DNA of 28,625 nucleotides from Dimargaris cristalligena (GCA_027576995.1 JANBQC010000360.1:1-28625); one strand, 5' to 3'; shown: positions 8,790 through 20,703, counted from the stretch's first letter. A program made the numbers and translations. The notes: generated by a model not told the origin, from the letters alone.

Positions 8790-11414
8790 ATGTCTGAGTC
8801 CCTTCCGAAGCCCCTTCTCGTCCGCCGTAGCTGCGACGCCTGTCTCAAGCGCAAAGTACGCTGCGACAGTGGTCGGCCCTGCCAGCGTTGTCAGTCTCGT
8901 CAGGAGGAGTGTCACTATGGGACCATTACCCGACGCCCGCCTCGCAACACCCAGCGCCGTAAACGGACGGAGTTGGCCCAACTCCGCCAGCACCAGCAGG
9001 GGAGTGAGGGTGGTCTGGTTGCTATTACCACCACCACCTTGCCCCCCGCGGTGGGAGGCCTGGTAGTCACCACTGCCACTTTGCGGTCGGTCGCTGCTCC
9101 GTTTACGGTGGGCTCCTCTTCTTTGGCGGAGGAAGCGACGGTCCTACCCCTCTCCGCAGAGTCGTGGGTCAGCTACGACTCGTCAAATTACCACCAGTAC
9201 CAGCCGCCACTTCCCTGTACCACAGCCCTCCCCCCTGCCACCACCACGGCGACACTCCCGCTTTCCACTGGGCCTGGCCGGTCGCCCCATATCCCTCGGC
9301 ACGGGTCGCCCCAACCTCAGGAGATTACCCGGATTCTGGCCACCCTGAACCAGTACTTCCCCCATCCCGCGGACCAACCCCCTTTAGTCGACCCCGCGTG
9401 GACCGGTCCACTGGCGGGCTGTATGCCGACTCCCCTCTCACCCTCCGTCACGGCTGAATACGGTACCTTGCAGAAACTCAGCGTCTTCTTCGAGGGCCTT
9501 AGTCTAGAGAGCCATACGCTATGCCAGGAACGGGTCCTAGTGGAGGCGTTGCACCGCCTCATGTATTTGCTTAATCAGTATGCCCCCGACCATATCACAT
9601 CCGTGCTGGACCTGGGCGCCGACCCCCTAGGTATCCCCTCTACTACGGAGAATGCCCCCAGCAGTGCCGTGGGGGCACCTGAAAAGGGCTCCGGCCCCTT
9701 CCTCAGGGCCATCCCTCTTTTGGAACAGCGTCCGGCCTTGCTCGAGAACCTCATGTCGGACATCACCCACAACCCGCTCCAACACCAACTCCTGTACCTA
9801 TTGACCCAGCGACCTAAACTGCGCGGCCTACCCTGGGAGCTTCGTTCAACCGAGCAGGATCTGTACCACCCCGAAGTAATCATCCCCCTCTGTGCCCTCT
9901 ATACGGCCATCTGCTACGGCCCTCAGTCCACTTTCATGTTCAACCGTTTCCTGGCCCGCCTGCGTCAGAACCGGGTGTCCGCCCTCCTCCTCAACGCGAT
10001 GCTGGCCGTGGCGTCGCCCTTCTCCAGCACCGCTGCCAACCTCGAAACCCCCCGTCACCAGGCCGGTCGCTACTACGCCCAGCGCACCAAGTACTTGATT
10101 CTGACCAGCCACTACATCTCACCCGAGGCCATTACGAATTTCTGTATAGGCAGTTTGGTGTTTTTCAACGCCCGGGAAATGCTGGTGATTAGCGAGATTT
10201 TGGGTATGACCATGCGAAAAGTCATTGAGGCTGGCTATCACCAAATCGATTTGGATACCCGGCGGCCGAGTGGTTCACCGGAATTCTCCGACCCTACGCC
10301 ACTGGTGGACCATCCGCCCCACCTCTCCCATCCCCCAGCACTATCCTCACCGTCGTCGTCATCCCTGGCGTCCTCTTCCCCCTCCAATCTTGTTCGATAC
10401 GGGGGAAACTCGCCCCTATCCATATCGTCATCAGTATCCCCGGTTTTATTTTTGGCCTCGGGCTCGTCATCTACGGAGCACCCTTCTAATTCCCGGGCCC
10501 TGGCCCTCCGGAGCGACATTAAATATCTGGCTCGTAACATCATCCGACAGATCTTCTGGGTGGTGTATTGCGGCCAGACCATGTCTAATCTCGCGCTGGG
10601 CCTCAACCCCGGCATCGACGCGGATATCATTTGCACTCTCCCCCCGGACGAGGATTTCTTGACGAGTGTCTTGCGCAGCGATGGGACGGACCCTTGCCCG
10701 TGCATGCCGTTCGCCCATTTTGACTACCCCTTCGGTATACCATCGGCCATCCAGCTCTACCGACTCATGAATACGTTAAACGAATACCGGGCCGGCCAAC
10801 GCGTAGGCCGGGTGGTGACCCAAGCCCGGCACGAGGACCTTGATCACCAGTTCCGGCAGTGGGAGAAGACGCTGCCCCCTGAATGCACCTTGGCCTACAT
10901 TCAACTGGCCTTCCCGGGGTCTCCACCGTCCCTCCCGGCCAATCCCCCCCAGTGGGTGCGTCACTTGCTGTCCCTCCACTGTAACTATTATATGCTCCGG
11001 ATTTGCCTCAACACCCCTAGTCCCTACGCCACGCCGGACTGCTTCAATCCGTTTACCCGTCCCGACACGCACCCCGCCAACTGGCACACCGCCGAACAAA
11101 TGTCCCGCAACATCCTCCCTGTCCTAGACGTGATTGATTTTAAGTACGTCCCCATTAGTATGTACGCTTACCTGTACGGACCTGCCCATATCTACCTCTA
11201 CGATTTACTGCACGGCCCGGCCCAGCGCAAGGCCTACGCCCGCTACCGGGTCCAGGACTACATGAACCGGTTGAAGATCTGTGCCGACTACTTCCAGGTG
11301 GCCGAGGTGATGTTTAAGAATTTTCAGGCGGCTTTTGATGCGGCGCTCAAGGCCATTGGGGCGGATTCCGCCGGTAGTGCGACGCTAGCTGCGGTGGATC
11401 CCTTCAACCTGTGA
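8790..11414 (+). CDS. Zn2Cys6 binuclear-cluster transcription factor
   Basis: One uninterrupted frame of 874 residues. The zinc cluster spans residues 15-41 with Cys15, Cys18, Cys25, Cys31, Cys34 and Cys41. The spacing is C-x2-C-x6-C-x5-C-x2-C-x6-C and it contains the basic LKRKVRC segment, as in Gal4-type DNA-binding domains. A basic linker (residues about 47-65) follows, then a Pro/Thr/Ser-rich region. From about 365 to 620 the sequence resembles the fungal transcription-factor middle homology domain: VSALLLNAMLAVASPFSS, the YYAQRTKYLI helix, and RQIFWVVYCGQTMSNLALG. Residues about 505-560 are a Ser/Pro-rich low-complexity insert. Members bind CGG-containing sites in the nucleus, usually as dimers; the targets of this one cannot be read from the sequence. 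No PAS domain is visible, so it is not an obvious counterpart of the Neurospora AOX regulators AOD2 or AOD5. The start is the only ATG shortly before the zinc cluster and gives a short N-terminal arm, usual for the family. It lies 2.1 kb upstream of the alternative oxidase, in the same orientation. Confidence 0.93.
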   Translation: MSESLPKPLLVRRSCDACLKRKVRCDSGRPCQRCQSRQEECHYGTITRRPPRNTQRRKRTELAQLRQHQQGSEGGLVAITTTTLPPAVGGLVVTTATLRSVAAPFTVGSSSLAEEATVLPLSAESWVSYDSSNYHQYQPPLPCTTALPPATTTATLPLSTGPGRSPHIPRHGSPQPQEITRILATLNQYFPHPADQPPLVDPAWTGPLAGCMPTPLSPSVTAEYGTLQKLSVFFEGLSLESHTLCQERVLVEALHRLMYLLNQYAPDHITSVLDLGADPLGIPSTTENAPSSAVGAPEKGSGPFLRAIPLLEQRPALLENLMSDITHNPLQHQLLYLLTQRPKLRGLPWELRSTEQDLYHPEVIIPLCALYTAICYGPQSTFMFNRFLARLRQNRVSALLLNAMLAVASPFSSTAANLETPRHQAGRYYAQRTKYLILTSHYISPEAITNFCIGSLVFFNAREMLVISEILGMTMRKVIEAGYHQIDLDTRRPSGSPEFSDPTPLVDHPPHLSHPPALSSPSSSSLASSSPSNLVRYGGNSPLSISSSVSPVLFLASGSSSTEHPSNSRALALRSDIKYLARNIIRQIFWVVYCGQTMSNLALGLNPGIDADIICTLPPDEDFLTSVLRSDGTDPCPCMPFAHFDYPFGIPSAIQLYRLMNTLNEYRAGQRVGRVVTQARHEDLDHQFRQWEKTLPPECTLAYIQLAFPGSPPSLPANPPQWVRHLLSLHCNYYMLRICLNTPSPYATPDCFNPFTRPDTHPANWHTAEQMSRNILPVLDVIDFKYVPISMYAYLYGPAHIYLYDLLHGPAQRKAYARYRVQDYMNRLKICADYFQVAEVMFKNFQAAFDAALKAIGADSAGSATLAAVDPFNL

Positions 11415-11556
11415 GGCGGGATTATTGCTTAGCCCCTTTCCCTCACAATATTACAACTTGACCTCTTTATGGTATTCAAAATACCCATGCTTTCTTTTTT
11501 TTAGTATTGGCTCAATACTATTGACCGGTTCCCCTTTGGAAGTGCAAACTCGCGTA

Positions 11557-11570
11557 TGTGTGTGTGTGTG
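11557..11570 (+). repeat. TG dinucleotide repeat (7 copies)
   Basis: Seven perfect TG units lie about 145 bp after the zinc-cluster factor stop codon, probably in its 3' untranslated or flanking DNA. Confidence 0.85.
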
Positions 11571-12663
11571 CGTAATGGGAGGGGGGCGGGGGTGCTTCCG
11601 TTGTGCTGTAACCGGGCGTTCATAATACGGGGTTTTTTTTTCATTTTAAAGGGAAGGGTGAACAATGTGCGACTGTACTTTTATTTCTACTGTTATTATT
11701 ATTTTGCTCTAATTAATAATGGCACATTTCCCTTGCCCAAGAGTTTTCCTAGTTCGATTCGGGTTGATTTCCGGTATGATTTTTAGTACGATTTTATTGT
11801 TTTACTTTACAATAGACCACCTCTTTGCTGCGGATAGATTTTTAGGATACTACTGGGTTTATATTAGAGGACCGTGTCTCCTGCGATATTGTCTTATCGA
11901 AGCCGCTCCCTTGTGATGTATTGGCACGTATACCCTTTAGACACACGGACCCGTCTCTTAACGGATGGGATCCAAAATTCCTCGGGTCAACACTCCGGAA
12001 CTGTGAAACCGCCGACAAACCCTATGTTTAGAATGGGAAGATGGGGGGGTATAGTGTCTACGTCATCCATAAAAGTACTAACTAGTCACCCAACATCAAC
12101 CTGAAATAGATACTGGTGTTGGCGGAGAATGGCTGGGTTTCAGTTCGGTCCGGGCAACCGCCAACCCCCCTTGGAAGATACACATCATTTTAACCTATGG
12201 GGTGAAATTGATAGTGAACGTGTGTTTTGGGCCGAGGTTTAAAGTAGATTAGTACTTGGATTGTGAGTGTGGCTGTGGTGTTTATATTATTCTAAGGTAA
12301 AGCTAGGAAAGGCCCCAGCACTCCGAATATTCCCTCCAGCCCGTGACGGCGCCAGTACATATGCGAAAAGGAAAGGAGGGAGAGAGGGGGATTATTACTA
12401 CCAGCCGCAACCCCACACCACCCACTGGCTGGTATATAAGTGTTTAGTATGTCATTAATCGATGGACATCTTACTGGTCCAATCAAATCGAATCAACCAC
12501 CAGTCAAAACAGATAAATTTTCCCCCTACTCTATCAGATGGGGTGCCGCAGTCGATAATCATTGAGGGGTGGTTCCGGGATTAGCCTATTAAAGAAGGGC
12601 CGGGGTCCGATCGGCTCCGATTTTAATTTATATTTATAATACACCAATCATAATGGTCCGTTT

Positions 12664-12676
12664 CGGATTGGGGCGG
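12664..12676 (+). promoter_or_regulatory. Candidate zinc-cluster site, CGG-N7-CGG
   Basis: Two directly repeated CGG triplets are separated by ATTGGGG, 841 bp upstream of the oxidase ATG. Direct CGG repeats with a 7-base spacer are, as I recall, the layout of the alternative-oxidase induction motif of Neurospora aod-1. One such match is expected by chance in an intergenic region of this size, so the assignment is weak. Confidence 0.22.
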
Positions 12677-12908
12677 CAATAGCAGCGACACTTCTCCCCA
12701 ATTAAAACTATCCACCGGAAACAAACGACGCGAACCCCACACTGCGTTGCCGCCACCCTCTGCAAATGCACCGCCGGTCGCTGTGGGACAGTACACACAC
12801 ATTTGACTCACGCGGCCCCACGGCTATCTGATATATACCATGGGGCTATGGAATGGCCAACAACAGTCGTAGGTAATTTTCGAGTTTTATAAAGCTGTAC
12901 CGTGGTGC

Positions 12909-12928
12909 TATATATATATATATATATA
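12909..12928. repeat. TA dinucleotide microsatellite (10 copies)
   Basis: Ten perfect TA units lie in the oxidase upstream intergenic DNA. Such tracts are length-polymorphic and can unwind easily; no function is implied. Confidence 0.93.
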
Positions 12929-13160
12929 ATAGTCTTCTTCTAACAAAAAAACACAGCCGCGATTGGCTCTAACATCCCCCACTTAACCAGTTCCGGGCAA
13001 TAAAGTCGGACTTGCCTTGCCCAACATTCCGCCAGGCCATTGTTATCTAATGGCCGTCGTTGAAGTACTTGTCAGGTGCAGACAAATAGCCGAAGGGGTG
13101 CGTTATTATGACCATATTCCCTGTTTATAAGCAGCAAATACAATGAATGGCCGGGCCAAC

Positions 13161-13173
13161 CCGGAAGCCCCCG
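13161..13173 (-). promoter_or_regulatory. Candidate zinc-cluster site, CGG-N7-CGG on the minus strand
   Basis: The plus strand reads CCG, GAAGCCC, CCG, which is two direct CGG triplets with a 7-base spacer on the minus strand. It is 344 bp upstream of the oxidase ATG and about 170 bp upstream of the TATAAAA. Its position makes it the better of the two candidates, but it rests on six fixed bases only. Confidence 0.28.
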
Positions 13174-13340
13174 ACCAAAGAATGGAGGGGAATCCCAGTT
13201 CCACTGGCGGGATAGGGGGTAAGGAGTGCCACCGCCGCAGCCACAGTAGCGGCCCCAATTGCCCAGTCCGGGAATAAAGAGGCTTTCCCCATATGACAAG
13301 CCCACTGCTTCGTCATCATATCCTCCATCTGATATAGGAG

Positions 13341-13347
13341 TATAAAA
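13341..13347 (+). promoter_or_regulatory. Candidate TATA box of the alternative oxidase gene
   Basis: TATAAAA lies 176 bp upstream of the ATG and is followed by a pyrimidine-rich stretch, a common fungal promoter arrangement. Inducible genes such as AOX often carry a TATA element. Confidence 0.5.
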
Positions 13348-13516
13348 CTGCCTGTACTTTCGGCCGGCTATACCTACCCATCATTCCTCGGACTTACCCT
13401 CTCGTATGAACTGAACCAACCATTCTTTCTGATTTCCGCCCGTTCCTAATTTATCTATTTAAAATATTACCGCCCTTCTCTAGTAGAATTATCGTCTACC
13501 TACCTCTTTCTATATC

Positions 13517-14620
13517 ATGTCCATGTCGGCGTTTCCTCTTACCCGCTCCCTGCTTGTTTCACGGACCGCACCCGCCCTCGTGTGGGCCCCTGCTTGTTTA
13601 CTATCACAGGCCGGAATTCGCAACGGTAACCTGTTAAGCCGCCGCCCCATTAGTTTCTTTAGCGGCAGCGAAGTGCAGGCCAATACCCCGGCCAACGAGC
13701 CCCCCTCCCTGCTGCTCCACCGCCAGCGGCTCCAGAAGGCCGCCGAACAAGTCGCCCCGGGCGTCCACATGCCCCCAGAGCTGCACCACGCCTACACCCC
13801 CCAGCCCATCCGCGACGAGTTCAAAACCGACGCCCCATTGACCACGGCCGACCTGGAGCAGCTCGAAATCTACCCCACTGCGCACCGTGAGCCCGCCGAC
13901 TGGACCGACCGACTAGCTCTGACCACCGTCAAAATCCTGCGCAAGCCCACTGACTGGTTCTTCAAGAAGAAGTACGTCCACCGCGCGGTGATGCTGGAAA
14001 CAGTGGCCGCCGTTCCGGGCATGGTCGGGGCCATGTTGCGGCATTTGCGGAGTTTGCGCGGACTCAAACACGACGGCGGCTGGATCGGCCACTTATTGCA
14101 TGAGGCCGAAAACGAGCGTATGCATCTCATGACCTGGATGCGCATCTGTAACCCTAACTGGTTCGACCGCACCCTGGTGCTGGCCGTCCAGGGCGGGTTT
14201 TTCAACCTCTTCTTCGCGTTATACTTAATCACCCCCCGGGTGGCCCACCGCGTCGTGGGCTACTTGGAGGAGGAGGCCATCCTGTCGTACACGGCCTTTT
14301 TGAATGAAATCGACGCGGGCCGTATCGAGAATGTCGCGGCCCCCGAAATTGCCGTCCAGTACTGGAATCTGGACCCGGCTACCGCAACCTTGCGTGACGT
14401 GGTGCTGGCCGTCCGGGCCGATGAGGCTTTGCACCGCGATACTAACCACCATTTCGCCGACCGTATCCACACTCACAATGAGGACCTGCACCAGGACCTG
14501 CATTCGGCTGACTGGAAGCAGGCGAATGCCGGGAAATTGACTCCTACTTCCAAGCCCCGAACCACCCCGACCGCCGCGGAGGACTTCCCCAAGTCGGCCG
14601 GGACAGCCGGTTCGCATTAA
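13517..14620 (+). CDS. AOX: Mitochondrial alternative oxidase (ubiquinol oxidase, non-electrogenic)
   Basis: An intronless frame of 367 residues. AOX takes electrons from ubiquinol and reduces oxygen to water on the matrix face of the inner mitochondrial membrane, bypassing complexes III and IV. All family signatures are present in order: [11 protein letters not shown] (Glu161), [11 protein letters not shown] (Glu200, His203), [10 protein letters not shown] (Glu251-253, Tyr258) and [13 protein letters not shown] (Glu303, His306). These supply the six di-iron ligands plus the conserved tyrosine. The first 45 or so residues contain several Arg, no acidic residue and many hydroxylated or aliphatic residues, which fits a matrix-targeting presequence. 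Hydrophobic stretches near 160-180 and 222-245 match the two membrane-associated helices. A second ATG two codons later could also serve as start; the first has A at -3. The C-terminus after about 340 is a short Pro/Thr/Ala tail. It lies alone between long intergenic regions, 2.1 kb after a zinc-cluster factor. Confidence 0.97.
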   Translation: MSMSAFPLTRSLLVSRTAPALVWAPACLLSQAGIRNGNLLSRRPISFFSGSEVQANTPANEPPSLLLHRQRLQKAAEQVAPGVHMPPELHHAYTPQPIRDEFKTDAPLTTADLEQLEIYPTAHREPADWTDRLALTTVKILRKPTDWFFKKKYVHRAVMLETVAAVPGMVGAMLRHLRSLRGLKHDGGWIGHLLHEAENERMHLMTWMRICNPNWFDRTLVLAVQGGFFNLFFALYLITPRVAHRVVGYLEEEAILSYTAFLNEIDAGRIENVAAPEIAVQYWNLDPATATLRDVVLAVRADEALHRDTNHHFADRIHTHNEDLHQDLHSADWKQANAGKLTPTSKPRTTPTAAEDFPKSAGTAGSH

Positions 14621-17600
14621 GAGGGAGAATGCTGTCATGGCTAAGTAATCGTGGTTTTCCCTTTGGTGGTGTGGTTGATTGAAGTGCGGTGGATCTTAGA
14701 CTTATTGTTTTCATATGACGTCTCTGTGTTGCCCTATGTGTCCAAATGAGTAGCCGTTGCCCAGTGACATGGGTATTTGGCTGCTTGGGGCTTGCCCGGT
14801 GTGTTACCCACGTAAGCGATGGACTATGGTCACGGGATCAAATTGCAAAAGTCCTCTTACACTCCTACTCCCCTTTTAATCAGCTCCTCCCTTTTTTTTA
14901 TATATCTGCTACTATCTGGTGTTAAATTCCCTTTACTACTGGCCCGCTGCCTTAGTTATGCTTGGGCCAGGTTGACGACGTCATTGAACCCTGGAGTGGA
15001 GAATAGAAACAGTCAACTAAACTATCCATGCAGGCCGGATTGTGCGCACAGTCCCCTGCTTTTATCATTTTACCTCTTTCCTGGGGTGGTTAAATGAACG
15101 TCCCTTATTGCATCTATTCTTCTAGGCTTAGCCCAAACTTAGGAATTCCTTGCCAATGTAATATTATTTATAAAAACTAGAATAACAATCACCGCCCATT
15201 CCCTGAAACAATAGCTATTTGGATGGATTGCTACCGAATGCCTTGTTAAATTGGATCGCGGCTCACCAGTATATACCTATCATTTGTGCGGTAGAGTGCC
15301 AGTAGATGTGCTGATGTTCAGATTATTATTTTTTGGATTGAGTCATCCATATCGGTGAGCGCTGGCTAACCACATTGGGTGGGGGGTCTAAAGCGCACCG
15401 GCCAATGTTTATGATGTAAAGTGCAACCCTGTTTATTAGAAGATGCGGGTCGCCAACCACAATGGAAGATCCATAGTCGATTATATCGCAAATCGCAGGC
15501 GGTATAGGTTTAGGGGACCCATACAGTCGATGAAGAATGTCTGGTTTGAATCGATTCCACGACATCATAACAATTCCATGACGATATCCCAAACTGCTAC
15601 ATAAGGTCAATGGCGCGCCCTGGGCCCCTCAATACTAAATCATTAGATCTAACAAGGTCGTGGACGACTAACATTTGGTTACATCGACTATATCCTTGCC
15701 CTTTCACATTATTATTGAATATTTGGCCTGTTTAAATACATGGTCGAGTGGCCTTAGGCCTTTTTCGGACCATCCCGACCCTCCACTGTATGGTATCTTG
15801 TATAAAGGAAGTCAGGTGACGTATAGGATTCATGATAGGTGGCCTTTGAATCCATCCCCTATATTCGAAAATGCACGTTCTAACCCAACGCTGGCATAAC
15901 TCCATTTGCTACCCTCTTTGGCTGTCTTATTATTATCCCAAAAAGGCCGAGTGAATAGGAGGACCCCGCCAATAGTCAAAGTACGGTGAGTTTAAAGCAT
16001 CTTTATGACGACCCAGATTGGGTAAGCTACGTTGGGTTTGTACCTTAAGGTCGAATGTGACTCAAATGGGGATTATGGATATGGGTTTATTACATGAAAT
16101 GAACTAAGCTGGGGACGTTTCAGTATACTCAAAAAGATCCCCACATCCGGCAATGGGCCGCCAGTGATTCCGAGATAGCGACAACATTCAGGTGGCCTGA
16201 TTCCCTCGGCATTATCTTTGACGCCGGAGGGGCACAGCACTACTTTGGGTCATGCCGCCCACCGCCCAATAACCCGGCCGGCGGTATTCGAGGAAATCGT
16301 ATCACCATTGTCCTTGCGTGATTACATTTCTCCGATTAAAACAGGGATCCCAAGGCCATCTCATGCAAAGGAGGGCGACAGGAACATAAGGAATCTAGTC
16401 CGGGCGGCATATTGGGCCTGATTAGGCAACCCTTTTAGTCGGCGCCACAACACAAAGAGGAATAGGGTTACCACTCCTGGGCCCCGTGATGGTACCGCGT
16501 TTCATTGCCGTATTACCGGTGTATTCCATTCCTGACTTCAGCGATTTTGCTTTCCGTATAATGTAAATACATTATAGTGCTCCCTATGGTAGGGTTCCCA
16601 ATTGGCCTGCTTAGTATAGCAATATAATGGGCCATATCCCTTTAAAGGATGTTTCTTCTCCACCGACCCCAGTGAATTTGGTTGTTGACTTTATTTCGAC
16701 TTACCCTATATTCCATGTGATGTTCCTGAGGCATGCCGATTGGCCGAAGCGCTTGGCGTGTATAACCATATAGACCCCCCATGAAGAGGAAAAAGGCCAG
16801 GTGAAAGTCGCCATAAAATAAAATTTCAGCCAAATTACCATAATGCGAATATATTATCCGCGCTTAGACAGTTGACGGGCGTTAGAGATTTACCTTCGAT
16901 TACCAGATAAGTGCCAAAAATCACCCAATCCTGCCGCCAATCCTAAGTCCCAGCATTGTATCGCTCAATCGGTTTTATAGAAGGTGCAATTAAACGTAAA
17001 ACAAGGAATTCGCTTTACGAGAGAAATTAGCGAGGTCCCCAATTAATGTGAAGGGTGGAAGGTTGACTTAAGCCACCAACCCAGACAATGGAAGAGAAGG
17101 GAGCGATGTCGGTTCAAGGGATACATCGACACTGGCACCAACGCTTACCTGCGACTGGAATTCCCATCAAGCGGTGCACATGCTTTCTGTCAACACCGCC
17201 CGTCCGCCGGCTAACCAGTTCCACCGAGGTCCCCCCCTCCCTACACTGCCCCGGTTATCTTCCCCGCCCCTTTCCCTTTCCATCCGTTCCGTCAACCAGG
17301 CTTGGTGTGGGGATGGTCAGCATTGCCTTCCCCCTTCTGCCCTCCTTTCCCTCCCCTCACGTCGTACCGACCCGTTGGGTACGACGCGAAACGGACCATC
17401 TTGATCATCGATTGGCCTAGTGAGTCATGGGCGATAACCACTTTTCGTTACACTAGATCAGACCGTCGGCAACGGCCGTAGGTCGACGGGTCCTATAAGG
17501 CCAAACCCAATGAATGTTTCATCCCTCAGCAACGGCCTTCATTGGCTTCTAGTATATTGTTCGTGGGCCCGCATGGTCCCGACGACCGGCAGTGGTTGGT

Positions 17601-17757
17601 GCTTAGTCCCTTCCCGTTCTCCGCAGTTGTTAGCCATTTTATGGATCCTCAGTCCACCAAACCACAGTACACGCAGTGGGGAGGGTCCAATGGCTCCATG
17701 TCAATTGGCGGAATGAACAGGGTTTCATTTGTCCAATTTGGCGGAATAGTGGTGGAT

Positions 17758-17812
17758 GCTGAAAACGGAGAGTAGTGTGCCTTGAGCTTCTCACATGACA
17801 CCCGTTTTCAGC
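17758..17812. repeat. Perfect 11-base inverted repeat with 33-base spacer
   Basis: GCTGAAAACGG at 17758-17768 is matched by its exact reverse complement at 17802-17812. A stem of this size could form in RNA or single-stranded DNA. It lacks the U tract of a bacterial-type terminator, and no flanking target duplication is apparent. Confidence 0.7.
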
Positions 17813-20703
17813 CGTAATTATACATCCTTCATTCATTCGTCCGTGGGGGTAGTGCGTTAAATACGCATTGCCTTTTTATTATACCCAACTTATAGTTTGA
17901 TTGGCGGTGCCCAAGTGGTAGAAATTGGTGGAGTAACCATGTAAAATTGACTGGGGAACCACTGTTGAAATACAGGGTGGGTATACCGAAGGAAAACGGC
18001 CAAACCGCACCAATCCCGGCTTTTGCTAAAAATAGGCGGCGAAAAATCGCGGGTTTTGGGTCGATTTTAATCCAGCAAAATGTCTTAATCGATCTCTAAT
18101 GCCCTTATCACCGCCCTACTCTGTCTCTAGTCTACCCCAATCTTATTGATGGCCTCCTTATAGTTGCGTATCAAAGATATTTTGTTCGCTCACATTCGAC
18201 CCCCCCCCCAAATTACGCACAGCCGCTGATTAGAGAGTCAAGTTAGTAGAATCGAAATAAACAGGGTGGTTAGCCGGCGGTTGAAGACGGACCACTGTCT
18301 TGTGTAACTCCAATAGGGATGACAAAAGATAATCATTTATCCAATCAATGTGCACCAATCTTGGGTTACACCATGTCTACAGAACAATACCCTAAACTGC
18401 ACCTCCTCCTCTCTCCTCCCCCACCTTGATTCTTGATATTACTAACCCCGTAATCCAAACGTGAAGGGAAAGGAAATATTGGGGCAATAGTGGATTTACA
18501 GGGTCCAAGGCTTCACAGACTGCGAGCAGTCCATCGATCAAAGTGACGCCACCCAGTGGCTATCGATGGAGCATCGCTAAACCGACTGGGTAGCTAATTC
18601 CTAAATGAAAACCGGGTGTTTAAGGGGCGCATAACGTAATCCCACGGACATAAAACCGCCCCTTACCGATGCGACTGCCCCTTTATTGACAGTGGGAGCC
18701 GACAATGCGGACCCTTGGTCGTTTGGGCAATGCCATCGTCATTTCGACTCACTGGGATTGGGGCCTAGGGATAGGTGCATTGTAGGCATTTTACGGGGTC
18801 CTAACCTTACCCAATCCAGTGGTCATGGAGCGATAACGGGACTTCCCATGTCGAATGTGGCTATGGCTAAAAAAAAACAGTAATTCAGGAATCCACGGAT
18901 GCCAATATTGGCCGGAAATTCTGACGTCTTGCGGGTTCCGTTTTTAGATTCGTGTGGCGACATCCCTATTCGATTCGTGAGAATGGTTTTATCACGGCCA
19001 ATATTCCTAACTCGCCTGTAGATGGAATTTGATATCGGGCTGGACTGATGGATCGTGGTAGGGAAACCTGAATCGCGAATATTTTGATGGCGAATCCCTG
19101 CATCCAATGCTCCGATCTAATCTGGGCTTCCTGCAAACAATCGGCAGGGATCATGCAGCTTTGTTTATCCGGACCGGCGGATGCTTATCAGTAAAGCAAT
19201 ACTCGGTAGAACTGGGGAATCCCCGAATCAACGAAGGATTCACGATCTAATGTTCCCATACCCCAGTCCCGATAAGCTGACAAATTAGAGTATCCGGCGA
19301 AACTTGGGCCATTTTACTCCAGACGCACGCCATTGTTTTCCACGGAACAAGTGGTTCCCAAATGCACGGAAAGTAACAATAGATTACCGGCAGGAACCCA
19401 TACCTCATACCTACTGGTTTATGCATTCCAATAGGCTAGATGCTGTGTTTTTGACACCTTATTCCTGATGTTGGAATGGATTGGAGAATCAGTCGAATCG
19501 GGCTAATTCGGCCCCAATGCCCTATACCACCCCCCCCCTAAGCTAATGGGCCTCAGGGGTCTCGACTCAGTACTGGGATGGGCGAGAATGGCATCGTGCC
19601 CCAACCCATTTAGCTGCAGCTGGCTTCGTCAGACTCCATTATTCCCTAGATATAGCCCTGGGGTGGGTGACAAGAAAATGGGGGCCATTCAGCGGCTGCT
19701 CCTCCGGCACCGACTGACGGATGGGATTGGGCGTCGAGAGCTAGAACGGGGGAACGAAGGGAGGGGTAAGAGGAAAAGGGCATCGACACAGTCACTAGCG
19801 CAGAGTATGACCCTCAGACATTGGTTGTCCCACCCAAATACGCAATCTAAGTGGGCCAAGTCCTTGCACATAAGGGTGACAATACCATGGGATTTGACAT
19901 GTATTCATTGTAAGGGCACCCGTTGATTAGTACGTAGACATCGCCACTTGGTCGTTTATTTTAAATTAGAGATATCTGTGTAATAATTGGTATTACATCT
20001 TGCTTTTTTTTTTGATATTAGTTGGCACGGGCGGGGTCAGCCGGCCACTTTCGGTAACCCACTTATTTTGTACCCCTATTAGTCATATAGCCCTATTCCG
20101 TCCGGTCGACTTAGTTCCGTGGCTGCGCGATTAAACCAATGCCTACCGCAAGCAGCATGCTTTAATTTTAGGGTTTACCCTATATACATCTGGCGGTAAT
20201 ATAGGCTGGCAGAGGGGGGGGTTAAAGAGGTGGCATCTCTGTAGATTCACGGATGTTGACTATCGCCAATCGCTCAACCAACCCAATATATTATAGTATA
20301 ACCGAAACGCCGGATCACGGAAGGCTAGCTCCACTGTAAAAAAATAGCAATAGGGTTACTATTGAAAGCAGAATCTTTTCGGTAGTATAAGTGATAATGT
20401 CCTAAAGTGGCAATACCCAAAGAAAAAAATCAAGGGGGCGGTAAGAAATTGGAGCGGTGCGGCGAGAGAAAAATATAAGAAGGGTGGGGTGAGGGAAAGG
20501 TCGGGTGGAGCATTGTGTAAGTGTACCACCACCATAGGTGACCACTCCGTTGGCTCGTTCACCAGCAGCAACTCAAACCTGGCTGTACTCTCCCATCTTC
20601 CTCCACCTACTTGAAATCCCCCTTGATCCTACCCCCGTCCCATGGAGCCCTACACCTAACAACCTTCTGCGGGCCGAGTAAATAAAGGGGTGGCCCAGGA
20701 TCA

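Larger units (their letters stand above)
11415..13516. other. Intergenic region between the zinc-cluster factor and alternative oxidase
   Basis: No gene is recognised. The stretch contains a TG dinucleotide run near 11557-11570, a 7-base G run at 12043-12049, and a TA repeat at 12909-12928. The last 200 bp before the oxidase are pyrimidine-rich and include TATAAAA at 13341-13347. Two paired CGG arrangements with 7-base spacers occur at 12664-12676 and 13161-13173. Open stretches here are short and do not look like known proteins. Confidence 0.6.

Noticed and set aside
9183..11127. Overlapping open frames on both strands inside the zinc-cluster factor gene
   Set aside because: All are rich in Pro/Arg/Ser or Gly/Val in the way expected of off-frame readings of this gene.
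19546..19926. 126-codon plus-strand open frame starting with ATG
   Set aside because: No recognisable domain, no hydrophobic core pattern, and amino-acid use unlike the confirmed genes; chance length in this amount of sequence.
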